A stretch of 64,000 nt of DNA from Streptomyces spinosisporus (lineage in GTDB: Bacteria > Actinomycetota > Actinomycetes > Streptomycetales > Streptomycetaceae), in assembly GCF_022698145.1 (NCBI RefSeq), contig NZ_JALDAX010000010.1, positions 295,809 to 359,808 on the forward strand, in the 5' to 3' direction. Below, piece after piece: positions 40,760-49,698 of this stretch. Below the pieces are notes generated by a model. That model had not been told where the DNA came from. It ran no database searches and saw only the letters and a list, made by a program, of their open reading frames with translations. Position 1 is the first letter of the stretch; each line of letters opens with the position of its first letter. The position numbers and the translations under genes are program-made.

Positions 40760-42187
40760 TCAGTTGCTGCCGCCGCCGATGTGGTGGACCCGGAGCATGT
40801 TGGTGGTGCCGGGGATGCCGGGGGGCGAGCCGGCGGTGATGATGACGGTCTCGCCCGGGTGGAAGCGGTTGATCTTGGCGATCTCCTGGTCGACCATGTC
40901 GACCATCTCGTCCGTGGTGTTCACGAACGGCACGACGTGCGACTCCACGCCCCAGCTGAGCGTGAGCTGGTTGCGGGTGCCCTCGTCGGTGGTGAAGGCG
41001 ATGATCGGCTGCTGGGCGCGGTAGCGCGAGAGCCGGCGGGCGGTGTCGCCGGACTGCGTGAAGGCCACCAGGCCCCGGCCGCCGAGGAAGTCGGCGATCT
41101 CGCAGGCGGCACGGGCGACCGAACCGCCCTGCGTGCGCGGCTTCTTGCCCGGCACCAGCGGCTGCAGGCCCTTGGAGAGCAGCTCCTCCTCGGCCGCGGC
41201 CACGATCTTCGACATCGTCTTCACGGTCTCGACCGGGTACGCGCCCACGCTCGACTCGGCGGACAGCATGACCGCGTCGGCGCCGTCCAGGATCGCGTTG
41301 GCGACGTCGGACGCCTCGGCGCGCGTGGGGCGGGAGTTGGTGATCATCGACTCCATCATCTGGGTCGCCACGATCACCGGCTTGGCGTTGCGGCGGCACA
41401 GCTCGATGAGGCGCTTCTGCACCATCGGGACCTTCTCGAGCGGGTACTCGACGGCCAGGTCGCCACGGGCCACCATGACGGCGTCGAAGGCCATCACGAC
41501 GCCCTCCATGTTCTGCACCGCCTGCGGCTTCTCCACCTTGGCGATGACGGGGACCCGGCGGCCCTCCTCGTCCATCACCTTGTGGACGTCGTCGACGTCC
41601 TTGGCGTCCCGCACGAAGGACAGCGCGACCATGTCGCAGCCCATGCGCAGCGCGAAGCGGAGGTCCTCGACGTCCTTCTCGGACAGCGCCGGCACGTTGA
41701 CGGCCGCGCCGGGCAGGTTGATGCCCTTGTGGTCGGAGACGACACCGCCCTCGATGACGATCGTCCTCACCCGCGGGCCGTCGACGTCCAGGACCTTCAG
41801 CTCGACGTTGCCGTCGTTGATGAGGATCTGGTCGCCGCGGTCGACGTCGCCGGGCAGGCCCTTGTACGTCGTGCCGCAGACGGACTTGTCGCCCGGGACG
41901 TCCTCGGTCGTGATGACGAACTCGTCACCGCGCTCGAGCTCCACCGGGCCCTCGGCGAAGGTCTCCAGCCGGATCTTCGGGCCCTGCAGGTCGGCGAGGA
42001 CGCCGATGGCCCGGCCGGTCTCCTTGGACGCGGCCCGGACGCGGTCGTACCGCGCCTGGTGCTCGGCGTGGGAGCCGTGGCTGAAGTTGAACCTGGCCAC
42101 GTTCATTCCGGCCTCGATCATCGAGACCAGCATTTCGTGGGAGTCGACCGCGGGGCCGAGAGTACAGACGATTTTCGAACGGCGCAT
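40760..42187 (-). CDS. pyk: Pyruvate kinase
   Basis: A 475-residue enzyme of normal length starting MRRSKIVCTLGPAVDSHEMLVSMIEAGMNVARFNFSHG. It shows the signature VIAKVEKPQAVQNMEGVV with the catalytic Lys, MVARGDLAVEYPLEKVP and CRRNAKPVIVATQMMESM. It converts phosphoenolpyruvate and ADP to pyruvate and ATP. It lies downstream of pta-ackA on the same strand, with a 104-base gap carrying a 12-base palindrome and a probable own promoter. A TAGGAT six bases before the ATG could be a -10 of a leaderless mRNA or simply part of a ribosome-binding site. Confidence 0.96.
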   Translation of the reverse strand: MRRSKIVCTLGPAVDSHEMLVSMIEAGMNVARFNFSHGSHAEHQARYDRVRAASKETGRAIGVLADLQGPKIRLETFAEGPVELERGDEFVITTEDVPGDKSVCGTTYKGLPGDVDRGDQILINDGNVELKVLDVDGPRVRTIVIEGGVVSDHKGINLPGAAVNVPALSEKDVEDLRFALRMGCDMVALSFVRDAKDVDDVHKVMDEEGRRVPVIAKVEKPQAVQNMEGVVMAFDAVMVARGDLAVEYPLEKVPMVQKRLIELCRRNAKPVIVATQMMESMITNSRPTRAEASDVANAILDGADAVMLSAESSVGAYPVETVKTMSKIVAAAEEELLSKGLQPLVPGKKPRTQGGSVARAACEIADFLGGRGLVAFTQSGDTARRLSRYRAQQPIIAFTTDEGTRNQLTLSWGVESHVVPFVNTTDEMVDMVDQEIAKINRFHPGETVIITAGSPPGIPGTTNMLRVHHIGGGSN

Positions 42188-42215
42188 GGGGCGATCCTAT
42201 CGGTTTGTTTCGCCG

Positions 42216-42227
42216 CGGAATATTCCG
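42216..42227. promoter_or_regulatory. Palindrome CGGAATATTCCG in the pyk promoter
   Basis: A perfect 12-base palindrome 29-40 bases upstream of the pyk start, overlapping a possible -35 (TATTCC on the minus strand, 17 bases before TAGGAT). Such an A+T core in this G+C-rich DNA suggests a regulator site. Confidence 0.45.
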
Positions 42228-42291
42228 TCTGGCGGAAGATACAAATGGGCGGCCGGGTGCTCAGTTGCCCACACGGCGGAGCCGCATATCG

Positions 42292-43497
42292 TCACCGCCC
42301 GACCAGGGCGTAGGTCTGCGTCGCGATTTCCAGTTCTTCGTCGGTCGGCACCACGGCGACCTTCACCCGTGCGTCCTCGGGGGAGATCAGCCGCGGTTCG
42401 TCACTGCGCACGGCGTTCCGTTCGCCGTCCACCGCCAGGCCCAGGATCTCCAGGCCCGCGACGGCGGCCTCCCGCACCGGCGCGGCGTTCTCGCCGACTC
42501 CGGCGGTGAACGCGATCGCGTCCACCGTACCGAGAACGGCGCAATAGGCACCGATGTACTTCTTCAGCCGGTGAATGTAGATGTCGAAGGCGAGCTGTGC
42601 GCGAGCGTCGCCCTCGTCGATACGGCGTCGTATCTCCCGCATGTCGTTGTCGCCGCACAGCCCGACCAGCCCGCTCTTCTTGTTGAGAAGAGTGTCGATT
42701 TCATCGATGGACATTTTGCCAACGCGCGCCAAATGGAAGATGACGGCGGGATCGGCGTCCCCGGATCGCGTACCCATCACGAGTCCCTCCAAAGGCGTCA
42801 GCCCCATGGAGGTGTCCACGCACTTCCCGCCCCGTACGGCGGAGGCGGACGCGCCGTTGCCGAGGTGCAGCACGATCACGTTCACCTCCTCCGGCGCCTT
42901 GCCGAGCAGCTTCGCGGTGGCCCGGGAGACATAAGCGTGCGAGGTGCCGTGGAAGCCGTAGCGCCTGATGCGGTGCTCGTCGGCGGTGCGCACGTCGATC
43001 GCGTAGCGGGCGGCCGACTCCGGCATCGTCGTGTGGAAGGCGGTGTCGAAGACGGCGACCTGCGGCAGGTCCGGGCGCAGCGCCTGAGCTGTGCGGATGC
43101 CGGTGAGGTTCGCCGGGTTGTGCAGCGGTGCCACCGGGATCAGCCGTTCGATCTCGGCGAGCACGGCCTCGTCGACGACCGTCGGCTCGGTGAAGGTCTG
43201 CCCGCCGTGCACGACCCGGTGCCCGATCGCGGCGAGCTCCGGCGAGTCGAGGCCGAGGCCGTCCTTCGCCAGCTCCTGCGAGACGGCTTTCAGCGCCGCC
43301 TCGTGGTCGGCGACCGGGGCGTTCCACTCGCGCGTCTCGCCGCCCCGGGCGAGCGGGGTGTGCCTCAGCCGCGAGGTCTCCTCGCCGATCCGCTCGACGA
43401 GTCCCGCGGCCAGCCTGCTGCTGTCCCGCATGTCGAGCAGCTGGTACTTCACCGACGAGGAGCCGGAGTTGAGGACGAGGACACGGGACGGACTCAC
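42292..43497 (-). CDS. ackA: Acetate kinase
   Basis: The 401-residue enzyme has the ASKHA-fold motifs VLVLNSGSSSVKYQL, GHRVVHGG, VFDTAFHTTMP, HLGNGASASAV and the second phosphate loop FTAGVGENAAPVR. It converts acetyl-phosphate and ADP to acetate and ATP or the reverse. Its GTG start overlaps the stop of pta by four bases (43494-43497), so the two are translationally coupled and together make or use acetyl-phosphate. The length is standard. Confidence 0.96.
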   Translation of the reverse strand: MSPSRVLVLNSGSSSVKYQLLDMRDSSRLAAGLVERIGEETSRLRHTPLARGGETREWNAPVADHEAALKAVSQELAKDGLGLDSPELAAIGHRVVHGGQTFTEPTVVDEAVLAEIERLIPVAPLHNPANLTGIRTAQALRPDLPQVAVFDTAFHTTMPESAARYAIDVRTADEHRIRRYGFHGTSHAYVSRATAKLLGKAPEEVNVIVLHLGNGASASAVRGGKCVDTSMGLTPLEGLVMGTRSGDADPAVIFHLARVGKMSIDEIDTLLNKKSGLVGLCGDNDMREIRRRIDEGDARAQLAFDIYIHRLKKYIGAYCAVLGTVDAIAFTAGVGENAAPVREAAVAGLEILGLAVDGERNAVRSDEPRLISPEDARVKVAVVPTDEELEIATQTYALVGR

Positions 43498-45584
43498 TGG
43501 GCGACGGCCTTCTCGTTCGGGTTCTGGGCCTGGATGGCCGTGATGGCGACGGTGTTGACGATGTCCGAGACGAGGGCGCCCCGGGAGAGGTCGTTGACCG
43601 GCTTGCGCAGCCCCTGCAGCACCGGGCCGACCGCGATGGCGCCGGCCGAACGCTGCACGGCCTTGTAGGTGTTGTTGCCGGTGTTCAGGTCGGGGAAGAT
43701 CAACACGCTTGCCTGACCGGCGACTTCGGAGCCCGGCAGCTTGGTGGCCGCGACGCTCGGCTCCACGGCGGCGTCGTACTGGATCGGCCCCTCGATCCTC
43801 AGGTCCGGCCGCCGCGAGCGCACCAGCTCGGTGGCCTCACGCACCTTGTCCACGTCGGCGCCCGTGCCGGAGGTGCCCGTGGAGTACGACAGCATCGCGA
43901 TCCGCGGCTCCACGCCGAACTGCGCCGCCGTGGCGGCCGACTGGATGGCGATGTCGGCGAGCTGCCGCGCGTCCGGGTCCGGGTTCACGGCGCAGTCGCC
44001 GTAGGCGAGGACCTTGTCGGCGAGGCACATGAAGAAGACGGAGGAGACGATGGCGGTGTCCGGCTTCGTCTTGATGATCTCGAAGGCGGGTCGGATGGTC
44101 GCCGCCGTCGAGTGGACCGAGCCCGAGACCATGCCGTCGGCCAGGCCCTCCTGCACCATCAGTGTGCCGAAGTAGTTGACGTCCGAGACGACGTCGTACG
44201 CCAGCTCGACCGTGACGCCCTTGTGGGCGCGCAGGAGGGCGTACTGCTCGGCGAAGGAGTCGCGCAGCTCGCTGGTGGCCGGGTCGATCAGCTGCGCGTC
44301 GGCCAGGTCGATCCCGAGGTCGGCGGCCTTCTTGCGGATCTGCTCGACCGGCCCGAGCAGCGTCAGGTCGCAGATGCCGCGCCGCAGCAGCACCTCGGCC
44401 GCGTGCAGGATGCGCTCCTCGGTGCCCTCCGGGAGGACGACCCGGCGCTTGTCGGAACGGGCCTGTTCGAGCAGCTTGTGCTCGAACATCATCGGCGTGA
44501 GGCGGTCGCTGCTGGGCGCGGAGACCCTTTGCAGCAGCTCGCCGGTGTCGGCGTAGCGCTCGAAGAGACCGAGCGCGGTCTCCGCCTTGCGTGGTGTGGC
44601 CGCGTTCAACTTCCCCTCCATGGAGAAGAGTTCGGCGGCGGTGGGAAAGCTGGTGCCGGCCACCGAGAGCACCGGCGTGCCCGGGGCGAGCCGGGCGGCG
44701 AGGGTAAGGATCTCCTTGGGCGGCACCTCGTTCAGGGTGAGCAGCACCCCGGCGATCGGCGGGGTGCCGGCGCTGTGCGCGGCCAGCGAGCCCACCACCA
44801 GGTCGGCGCGGTCCCCGGGGGTGACGACCAGACAGCCCGGGGTCAGGGCGGCGAGGAAGTTCGGCAGCATCGCACCGCCGAAGACGAAGTCGAGGGCGTC
44901 GCGCGCGAGGCCCGCGTCGTCGCCGAGCAGGACCTTGGCGCCGAGGGCCTGGGAGATCTGGGCGACGGTGGGGGCGGAGAGGGCGGGCTCGTCCGGGACG
45001 ACGTAGCAGGGCACCGGGAGCCGGGAGCCGAGGCTCTGCGCGATGGCGTCCCGGTCGTCGCGCGCGACCCGGTTGGCGACCATGGCGAGGACGTCGCAGC
45101 CCAGCCCCTCGTAGGCCCGGTGGGCGTTGCGGGTCTCGGCCAGCACGGACTCGGCGCTCTGCCCGCGGCCGCCGACGACCGGTATCACCGACGCCCCGAA
45201 CTCGTTGGCCAGCCGGGCGTTGAGGGCGAGCTCGTCGGGCAGCTGGGTGTCGGCGAAGTCGGTGCCGAGGACGAGGATCACCTCGTAGTCGCGCGCGACC
45301 GTGTGGAAGCGGTCCACGAGGGCCGACACCAGCTCGTCCGTGCCCTGTTCCGCCTGCAGCGCGGACGCCTCGTGGTAGTCCATGCCGTACACGGTGGCCG
45401 GGTCCTGGGAGAGCCGGTAACGGGCGCGCAGCAGCTCGAACAGGCGGTCGGGACTGTGGTGCACCAGCGGCCGGAAGACCCCGACCCGGTCGACCTGGCG
45501 GGTCAGCAGCTCCATGACCCCCAGCTCGACGATCTGGCGGCCGTCGCCGCGGTCGATACCGGTCACGTACACGCTGCGCGTCAC
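43494..45584 (-). CDS. pta: Phosphate acetyltransferase (long form)
   Basis: A 696-residue enzyme with three parts: an N-terminal P-loop-like domain (SVYVTGIDRGDGRQIVELGVMELL, without a canonical Walker A Lys), a DRTGG-type middle domain (about 215-335) and the catalytic PTA domain (from about 380: KRRVVLPEGTEERILHAAEVLLRRGICDLTLLG ... YSTGTSGTGADVDKVREAT). It transfers acetyl between CoA and phosphate. I chose GTG 45582-45584, six bases after GGAGAG; an ATG-like start further upstream adds a basic stretch of 29 residues without a site. It leads the pta-ackA operon and diverges from pfkA. Confidence 0.94.
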   Translation of the reverse strand: MTRSVYVTGIDRGDGRQIVELGVMELLTRQVDRVGVFRPLVHHSPDRLFELLRARYRLSQDPATVYGMDYHEASALQAEQGTDELVSALVDRFHTVARDYEVILVLGTDFADTQLPDELALNARLANEFGASVIPVVGGRGQSAESVLAETRNAHRAYEGLGCDVLAMVANRVARDDRDAIAQSLGSRLPVPCYVVPDEPALSAPTVAQISQALGAKVLLGDDAGLARDALDFVFGGAMLPNFLAALTPGCLVVTPGDRADLVVGSLAAHSAGTPPIAGVLLTLNEVPPKEILTLAARLAPGTPVLSVAGTSFPTAAELFSMEGKLNAATPRKAETALGLFERYADTGELLQRVSAPSSDRLTPMMFEHKLLEQARSDKRRVVLPEGTEERILHAAEVLLRRGICDLTLLGPVEQIRKKAADLGIDLADAQLIDPATSELRDSFAEQYALLRAHKGVTVELAYDVVSDVNYFGTLMVQEGLADGMVSGSVHSTAATIRPAFEIIKTKPDTAIVSSVFFMCLADKVLAYGDCAVNPDPDARQLADIAIQSAATAAQFGVEPRIAMLSYSTGTSGTGADVDKVREATELVRSRRPDLRIEGPIQYDAAVEPSVAATKLPGSEVAGQASVLIFPDLNTGNNTYKAVQRSAGAIAVGPVLQGLRKPVNDLSRGALVSDIVNTVAITAIQAQNPNEKAVAQ

Positions 45585-45773
45585 GCGTGCTCTCCGTTTC
45601 GTCTGGCGTCCGGTGTCATGGCGAGGGCTCGCGAAGATCACCCGCCGGGGCGAGCGGAACCCTCTTGACAATACCTCCGGGGCTGGATAGGGCGCCCGTC
45701 AGCGTCCGCTCGCAGGGCATGAAACAATCGCATTGGCTCACCGGTATCAAATGCGAGCAGGAGACACAGCACG

Positions 45774-46799
45774 ATGCGCATCGGAGTTCTCACCGCAGGC
45801 GGCGACTGCCCCGGCCTGAACGCCGTGATCCGGTCGGTCGTGCACCGCGCCGTGGACCACTACGGCGACGAGGTGATCGGCTTCGAGGACGGCTACGCCG
45901 GCCTGCTCGACGGGCGCTACCGCAGCCTCGACCTGGAGTCGGTCAGCGGCATCCTGGCCCGCGGCGGCACCATCCTCGGCTCCTCCCGCCTGGAGCGGGA
46001 CCGGCTGCGCGAGGCCTGCGAGCGGGCCGAGGACATGGTCGAGGCCTTCGGTATCGACGCGCTCATCCCGATCGGCGGCGAGGGCACGCTGACGGCGGCC
46101 CGCATGCTCTCCGACGCGGGTCTGCCCGTGGTCGGCGTCCCGAAGACGATCGACAACGACATCTCCTCCACGGACCGCACCTTCGGCTTCGACACGGCCG
46201 TCGGCGTCGCCACCGAGGCCATGGACCGGCTGAAGACCACCGCCGAGTCCCACCAGCGGGTGATGGTCGTCGAGGTCATGGGCCGGCACGCGGGCTGGAT
46301 CGCGCTGGAGTCCGGGATGGCGGCGGGCGCGCACGGCATCTGTCTGCCCGAGCGCCCCTTCGACCCCGGCGACCTGGTCAAGATGGTCGAGGAGCGCTTC
46401 TCCCGCGGCAAGAAGTTCGCGGTCATCGCCGTGGCGGAGGGCGCGCATCCCGCCGAGGGCACCATGGACTACGGCCACGGCGAGATCGACCAGTTCGGCC
46501 ACGAACGCTTCCAGGGCATCGGCACGGCGCTGGCGTACGAGCTGGAGCGGCGGCTCGGCAAGGAGGCCAAGCCGGTCATCCTCGGCCACGTCCAGCGCGG
46601 CGGCGTCCCCACGGCGTACGACCGGGTCCTCGCCACCCGGTTCGGCTGGCACGCGATCGAGGCGGCGCACCGGGGCGACTTCGGCAGGATGACCGCGCTC
46701 CGGGGCACCGACATCGTGATGGTGCCGCTCGCGGAGGCGGTGACCGAGCTGAAGACGGTCCCCAAGGACCGGATGGACGAGGCGGAGTCGGTCTTCTAG
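45774..46799 (+). CDS. pfkA: ATP-type 6-phosphofructokinase
   Basis: A 341-residue enzyme starting MRIGVLTAGGDCPGLNAVIRSVV, with catalytic PKTIDNDISSTD, ATP loop IPIGGEGTL and VMGRHAGW. The Gly of GGEG at the position that is Asp in pyrophosphate enzymes predicts use of ATP, while the Lys of PKTIDND is shared with pyrophosphate enzymes. This Gly/Lys combination is known for the actinobacterial group III ATP-PFKs. ATG 45774 follows CAGGAGA by about 10 bases. It diverges from pta. Confidence 0.95.
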   Translation: MRIGVLTAGGDCPGLNAVIRSVVHRAVDHYGDEVIGFEDGYAGLLDGRYRSLDLESVSGILARGGTILGSSRLERDRLREACERAEDMVEAFGIDALIPIGGEGTLTAARMLSDAGLPVVGVPKTIDNDISSTDRTFGFDTAVGVATEAMDRLKTTAESHQRVMVVEVMGRHAGWIALESGMAAGAHGICLPERPFDPGDLVKMVEERFSRGKKFAVIAVAEGAHPAEGTMDYGHGEIDQFGHERFQGIGTALAYELERRLGKEAKPVILGHVQRGGVPTAYDRVLATRFGWHAIEAAHRGDFGRMTALRGTDIVMVPLAEAVTELKTVPKDRMDEAESVF

Positions 46800-46830
46800 G
46801 AGCTGTTACTTCGGTGGCGGGGGCCGCCCG

Positions 46831-47544
46831 TCACTCGGTGTTGTCCTGGACCGCGGCCCAGAAGTGGTCGACGATCCGGTCCAGGAAGTCCCGCCCGGCG
46901 TCGCTCGACTCGCTCGCCGCGCTTCCGGCGGCCCAGCTCAGCGAGGCGACCATCTGTCCCTGGTAGTCCTGGTGCAGTTGCTGGAGGGTGTCCTCCAGCA
47001 GCCGCCGGTCCAGGGGCACCGTCTTCGCGACCGGCCGGACGTAGGCCTGCCAGCGCGTGGTCACGGCACTGCGCAGCATCTCGGCGAGCTTCGCCTCGCG
47101 GCCGGTGACGGTGACGAAGTCCGGCAGCGACAGGTCGAGCATCTCGGCGAGAGCGGTGGCCTGGCGCTCGTTGCCGCGCCAGACGTTGGTGTCCTCCATG
47201 CGGAGATAGGCGGGCAGTTCGAGGCCGGCGGTGCGGGCGACGTCCTCGGGGGCGAGGCCGCGGGCGATGCGGTGTTCGCGCAAGGTGCGCGGCTTTCCGA
47301 GGAGTTCACCGGGGGAGCACCACAACACGGCGGCGAGGGCGCTGAGTTCGGGGTTGGTGGGGGCGACCTGCCCGCGCTCCCAGGCGACGACCAGGTCCGC
47401 GCTGACGTAGGGCAGTCCGTAGGAGGTGCGCAGACCGTGGGCGACGTGCTCGGGCCCCATGGCGAGCGCGGTACGCAGTCTGCGGGCGGCGATGGCGTTG
47501 AACGGCGGGGCGGACTGGTGCGGGCGGGGCGGGCGTGGGAACAC
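46831..47544 (-). CDS. XRE-type helix-turn-helix regulator
   Basis: A 237-residue protein with two helix-turn-helix-like segments: IAARRLRTALAMGPEHVAHGLRTSYGLPYVSADLVVAWERGQVAPTNPELSALAAVL and REHRIARGLAPEDVARTAGLELPAYLRMEDTNVWRGNERQATALAEML. The C-terminal 90 residues are helical with no known motif. I chose GTG 47542-47544; a TTG three codons earlier is open and neither has a good ribosome-binding site. It is convergent with pfkA. Target unknown. Confidence 0.75.
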   Translation of the reverse strand: MFPRPPRPHQSAPPFNAIAARRLRTALAMGPEHVAHGLRTSYGLPYVSADLVVAWERGQVAPTNPELSALAAVLWCSPGELLGKPRTLREHRIARGLAPEDVARTAGLELPAYLRMEDTNVWRGNERQATALAEMLDLSLPDFVTVTGREAKLAEMLRSAVTTRWQAYVRPVAKTVPLDRRLLEDTLQQLHQDYQGQMVASLSWAAGSAASESSDAGRDFLDRIVDHFWAAVQDNTE

Positions 47545-47877
47545 GCGGCACAAGCTAGGCGGGCGGCGCAGCGGTGACTACGGGCTGTTCGGCCAGGATC
47601 ACGGATTGTAGGAACGTACGGATTCGGCCACGCGTGCGACCGGAAAGGGGCGGCTGAAGCCCGTCCACCGCTGCGGCGGACGTGCCGGCGCAGGCGTTCG
47701 CGCCACGGCGCACGTGTGAAGGACAAGCTCAGGCGGCATATGCGTCCGCCGGTGGCCGTCCCCGGCGGCCGGCATCGGGTGTCGCCGGCCGCCGCGGTGT
47801 CGCCCGCGCGGGCGGGCATCGAAGGCACGTACGCGCGGCTCGATCCCGACGCCCCCGCCTTGACCGCGCCTCGGGTC
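47545..47877. other. Intergenic region holding only a terminator
   Basis: The 333 bases between the XRE gene and the sugar ABC operon contain the hairpin at 47763-47794 and a GCCCGCGCGGGC palindrome at 47802-47813. I see no gene: the open frames are shadows without starts. Confidence 0.6.
47763..47794 (-). terminator. Terminator of the sugar ABC operon
   Basis: A perfect 11-bp stem CGGCGGCCGGC (47763-47773) with 47784-47794 around a 10-base loop, about 84 bases beyond the last permease gene. Confidence 0.75.
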
Positions 47878-48717
47878 TCACCCCTTGACCGCGCCGCCCA
47901 GTGCGAAGCCTCCGCCCAGCCGCCGGGCGATCAGCACGTACAGCAGGATCACCGGCGTCGAGTACACGATGGAGAACGCGGCCAGCTGCCCGTACGCCAC
48001 CAGGCCCCGGTTGCCGAAGAAGTCGTTGATGCTCACGCTCGCCGGCATCTGGTCCTCCGTGATCAGGAGCATGAAGGGAACGAAGAAGTTCCCCCACATG
48101 ACGACGAAGGAGAAGACGGTGACGACCGCGACGCCCGGCCCCATCAGGGGCAGGACGATGCGGATCAGCGACTGCATCGAGGACGCCCCGTCGGTCCAGG
48201 CCGCCTCCTCCAGCTCCTTCGGCACGCCGTCCATGAAGTTCTTCATCAGCCAGATGGCGAAGGGGAGTTGGGAGGCGGCGAAGAAGAAGATGGTGCCCTG
48301 CATGGTGTCGATCAGGTTCACCTGCACGAACAGCGCGTACACCGGAACCATGATCGCCGTGATGGGCAGGCTCGTCGCGAACAGGATGGTCAGCAGGAAC
48401 GGCCGGTTCAGACGGGAGCGGAAACGGGAGAGCGGGTACGCCGCCAGGGCCGCGCACACCACCGTCAGCAAGGTCGCGCCACCGCACAGGATCAGGCTGT
48501 TCAGCAGCGGTGTGAAGGTGACCTGCTGGTTCATGATGGCGTCGAAGTTGTCCCAGGTGAAACCGTCCGGTGCCTTCACCTGCAGGTCCGGATGGGGGTC
48601 CACCGACGACAGCAGCACCCACAGCAGCGGCAGCACGAAGGCGGCGGCCACCACCAGCAGGCCCGCGTCGGCGGCCAGTCGGCGGCCTCTGCGGCGGGAG
48701 GCGAGTGAGAGGGCCAT
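47878..48717 (-). CDS. CUT1 carbohydrate ABC transporter permease (MalG-like)
   Basis: A 279-residue permease with six membrane segments, starting MALSLASRRRGRRLAADAGLLVVAAAFVLPLLWVLLSSV. The EAA loop is KELEEAAWTDGASSMQSLIRIVLPLMGPG, as in MalG-type partners. It forms the channel with the permease at 48726-49682, eight bases upstream, and receives substrate from the lipoprotein at 49699-51093. No ATPase gene is in the operon; Streptomyces commonly energizes such transporters with a shared MsiK. Confidence 0.92.
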   Translation of the reverse strand: MALSLASRRRGRRLAADAGLLVVAAAFVLPLLWVLLSSVDPHPDLQVKAPDGFTWDNFDAIMNQQVTFTPLLNSLILCGGATLLTVVCAALAAYPLSRFRSRLNRPFLLTILFATSLPITAIMVPVYALFVQVNLIDTMQGTIFFFAASQLPFAIWLMKNFMDGVPKELEEAAWTDGASSMQSLIRIVLPLMGPGVAVVTVFSFVVMWGNFFVPFMLLITEDQMPASVSINDFFGNRGLVAYGQLAAFSIVYSTPVILLYVLIARRLGGGFALGGAVKG

Positions 48718-48725
48718 GGTGTCGG

Positions 48726-49682
48726 TCAGACCTCCGTCCGCAGCAGGCGCATATAGACCAGCGAGAACAGCGAGCCGACCACGAGCAGCAGCAGGGCGAC
48801 CGCGGTGCCGTAGCCGATCATGCTGTTCTGGAAGGCCTGTTCGTACATGAACAGGGGCAGGGTCTGGCTCTTGTTGCCCGGGCCGCCCCGCGTCATCACC
48901 CAGATCAGACCGAAGACCGACAGGGTCTGCAGGGTGTTGAGCATCAGGTTCGTGCCGATGGAGCGGCGGATCATCGGCAGCGTGATGTGCCACATACGGC
49001 GCCAGCCACCCGCGCCGTCGACCTCGGCGGCCTCGGTGATCTCCTTGGGGATCTCGTTCAGCGCGGCCGAGTAGACCAGCATCGAGAAGGCCGTGCCGCG
49101 CCACACGTTCGCGAACGACACCGCCAGGATCGGCAGGGTGTACAGCCAGTTCTGGGACGGCAGATGGAGCCAGTCCAGGATGGCGTTCAGGGTGCCCTCG
49201 CGGCGGAAGAAGGCGTAGAGGAGGAAGCCGGCGACCACCTCCGGCAGTACCCACGCGGTGATGACGATGCCGCCCGTGATCGTGCGCACCGGTTTGGAGG
49301 CGCGCTGCATCAGGGACGCGAGCGCCAGACCCAGGGTGTTCTGCCCGAGGAGCGAGGACACCACCGTGAAGACCAGGGTCAGCCATACGGCGTTGATGAA
49401 CTCGTCGTCCGTGAACGCCTTGCGGAAGTTGTCGAGGCCGACGAACGAGGAGTGGGCCTGGCCGGTCAACTGCAGGTCGGTGAAGGCGAGATAGGCGCAG
49501 TAGGCGATCGGGCCCGCGAGGAAGAGCAGCAGCAGGACCACGGCCGGGGTGACGGGCAGGGCCCGGGTCAGGCTGCGCGCGAGGGACGTTCGCTGTCGGC
49601 GCTCGGGCTGTGGGGCGGGCGGGCCCGGAGGGATCTTGGCGGTCTCCGGGCCCGTTCCGGCGTGCGGGGTGGCGGCGGTCAT
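48726..49682 (-). CDS. CUT1 carbohydrate ABC transporter permease (MalF-like)
   Basis: A 318-residue permease with a Pro-rich cytoplasmic N-terminus and six membrane segments (LPVTPAVVLLLLFLAGPIAYCAYLAF is the first). The EAA loop is KEITEAAEVDGAGGWRRMWHITLPMIR. It starts 16 bases after the lipoprotein gene in the same operon and is followed eight bases later by the second permease. The sugar is not identifiable from the sequence. Confidence 0.92.
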   Translation of the reverse strand: MTAATPHAGTGPETAKIPPGPPAPQPERRQRTSLARSLTRALPVTPAVVLLLLFLAGPIAYCAYLAFTDLQLTGQAHSSFVGLDNFRKAFTDDEFINAVWLTLVFTVVSSLLGQNTLGLALASLMQRASKPVRTITGGIVITAWVLPEVVAGFLLYAFFRREGTLNAILDWLHLPSQNWLYTLPILAVSFANVWRGTAFSMLVYSAALNEIPKEITEAAEVDGAGGWRRMWHITLPMIRRSIGTNLMLNTLQTLSVFGLIWVMTRGGPGNKSQTLPLFMYEQAFQNSMIGYGTAVALLLLVVGSLFSLVYMRLLRTEV

Positions 49683-49698
49683 CGCCGGTCTCCGCCGC

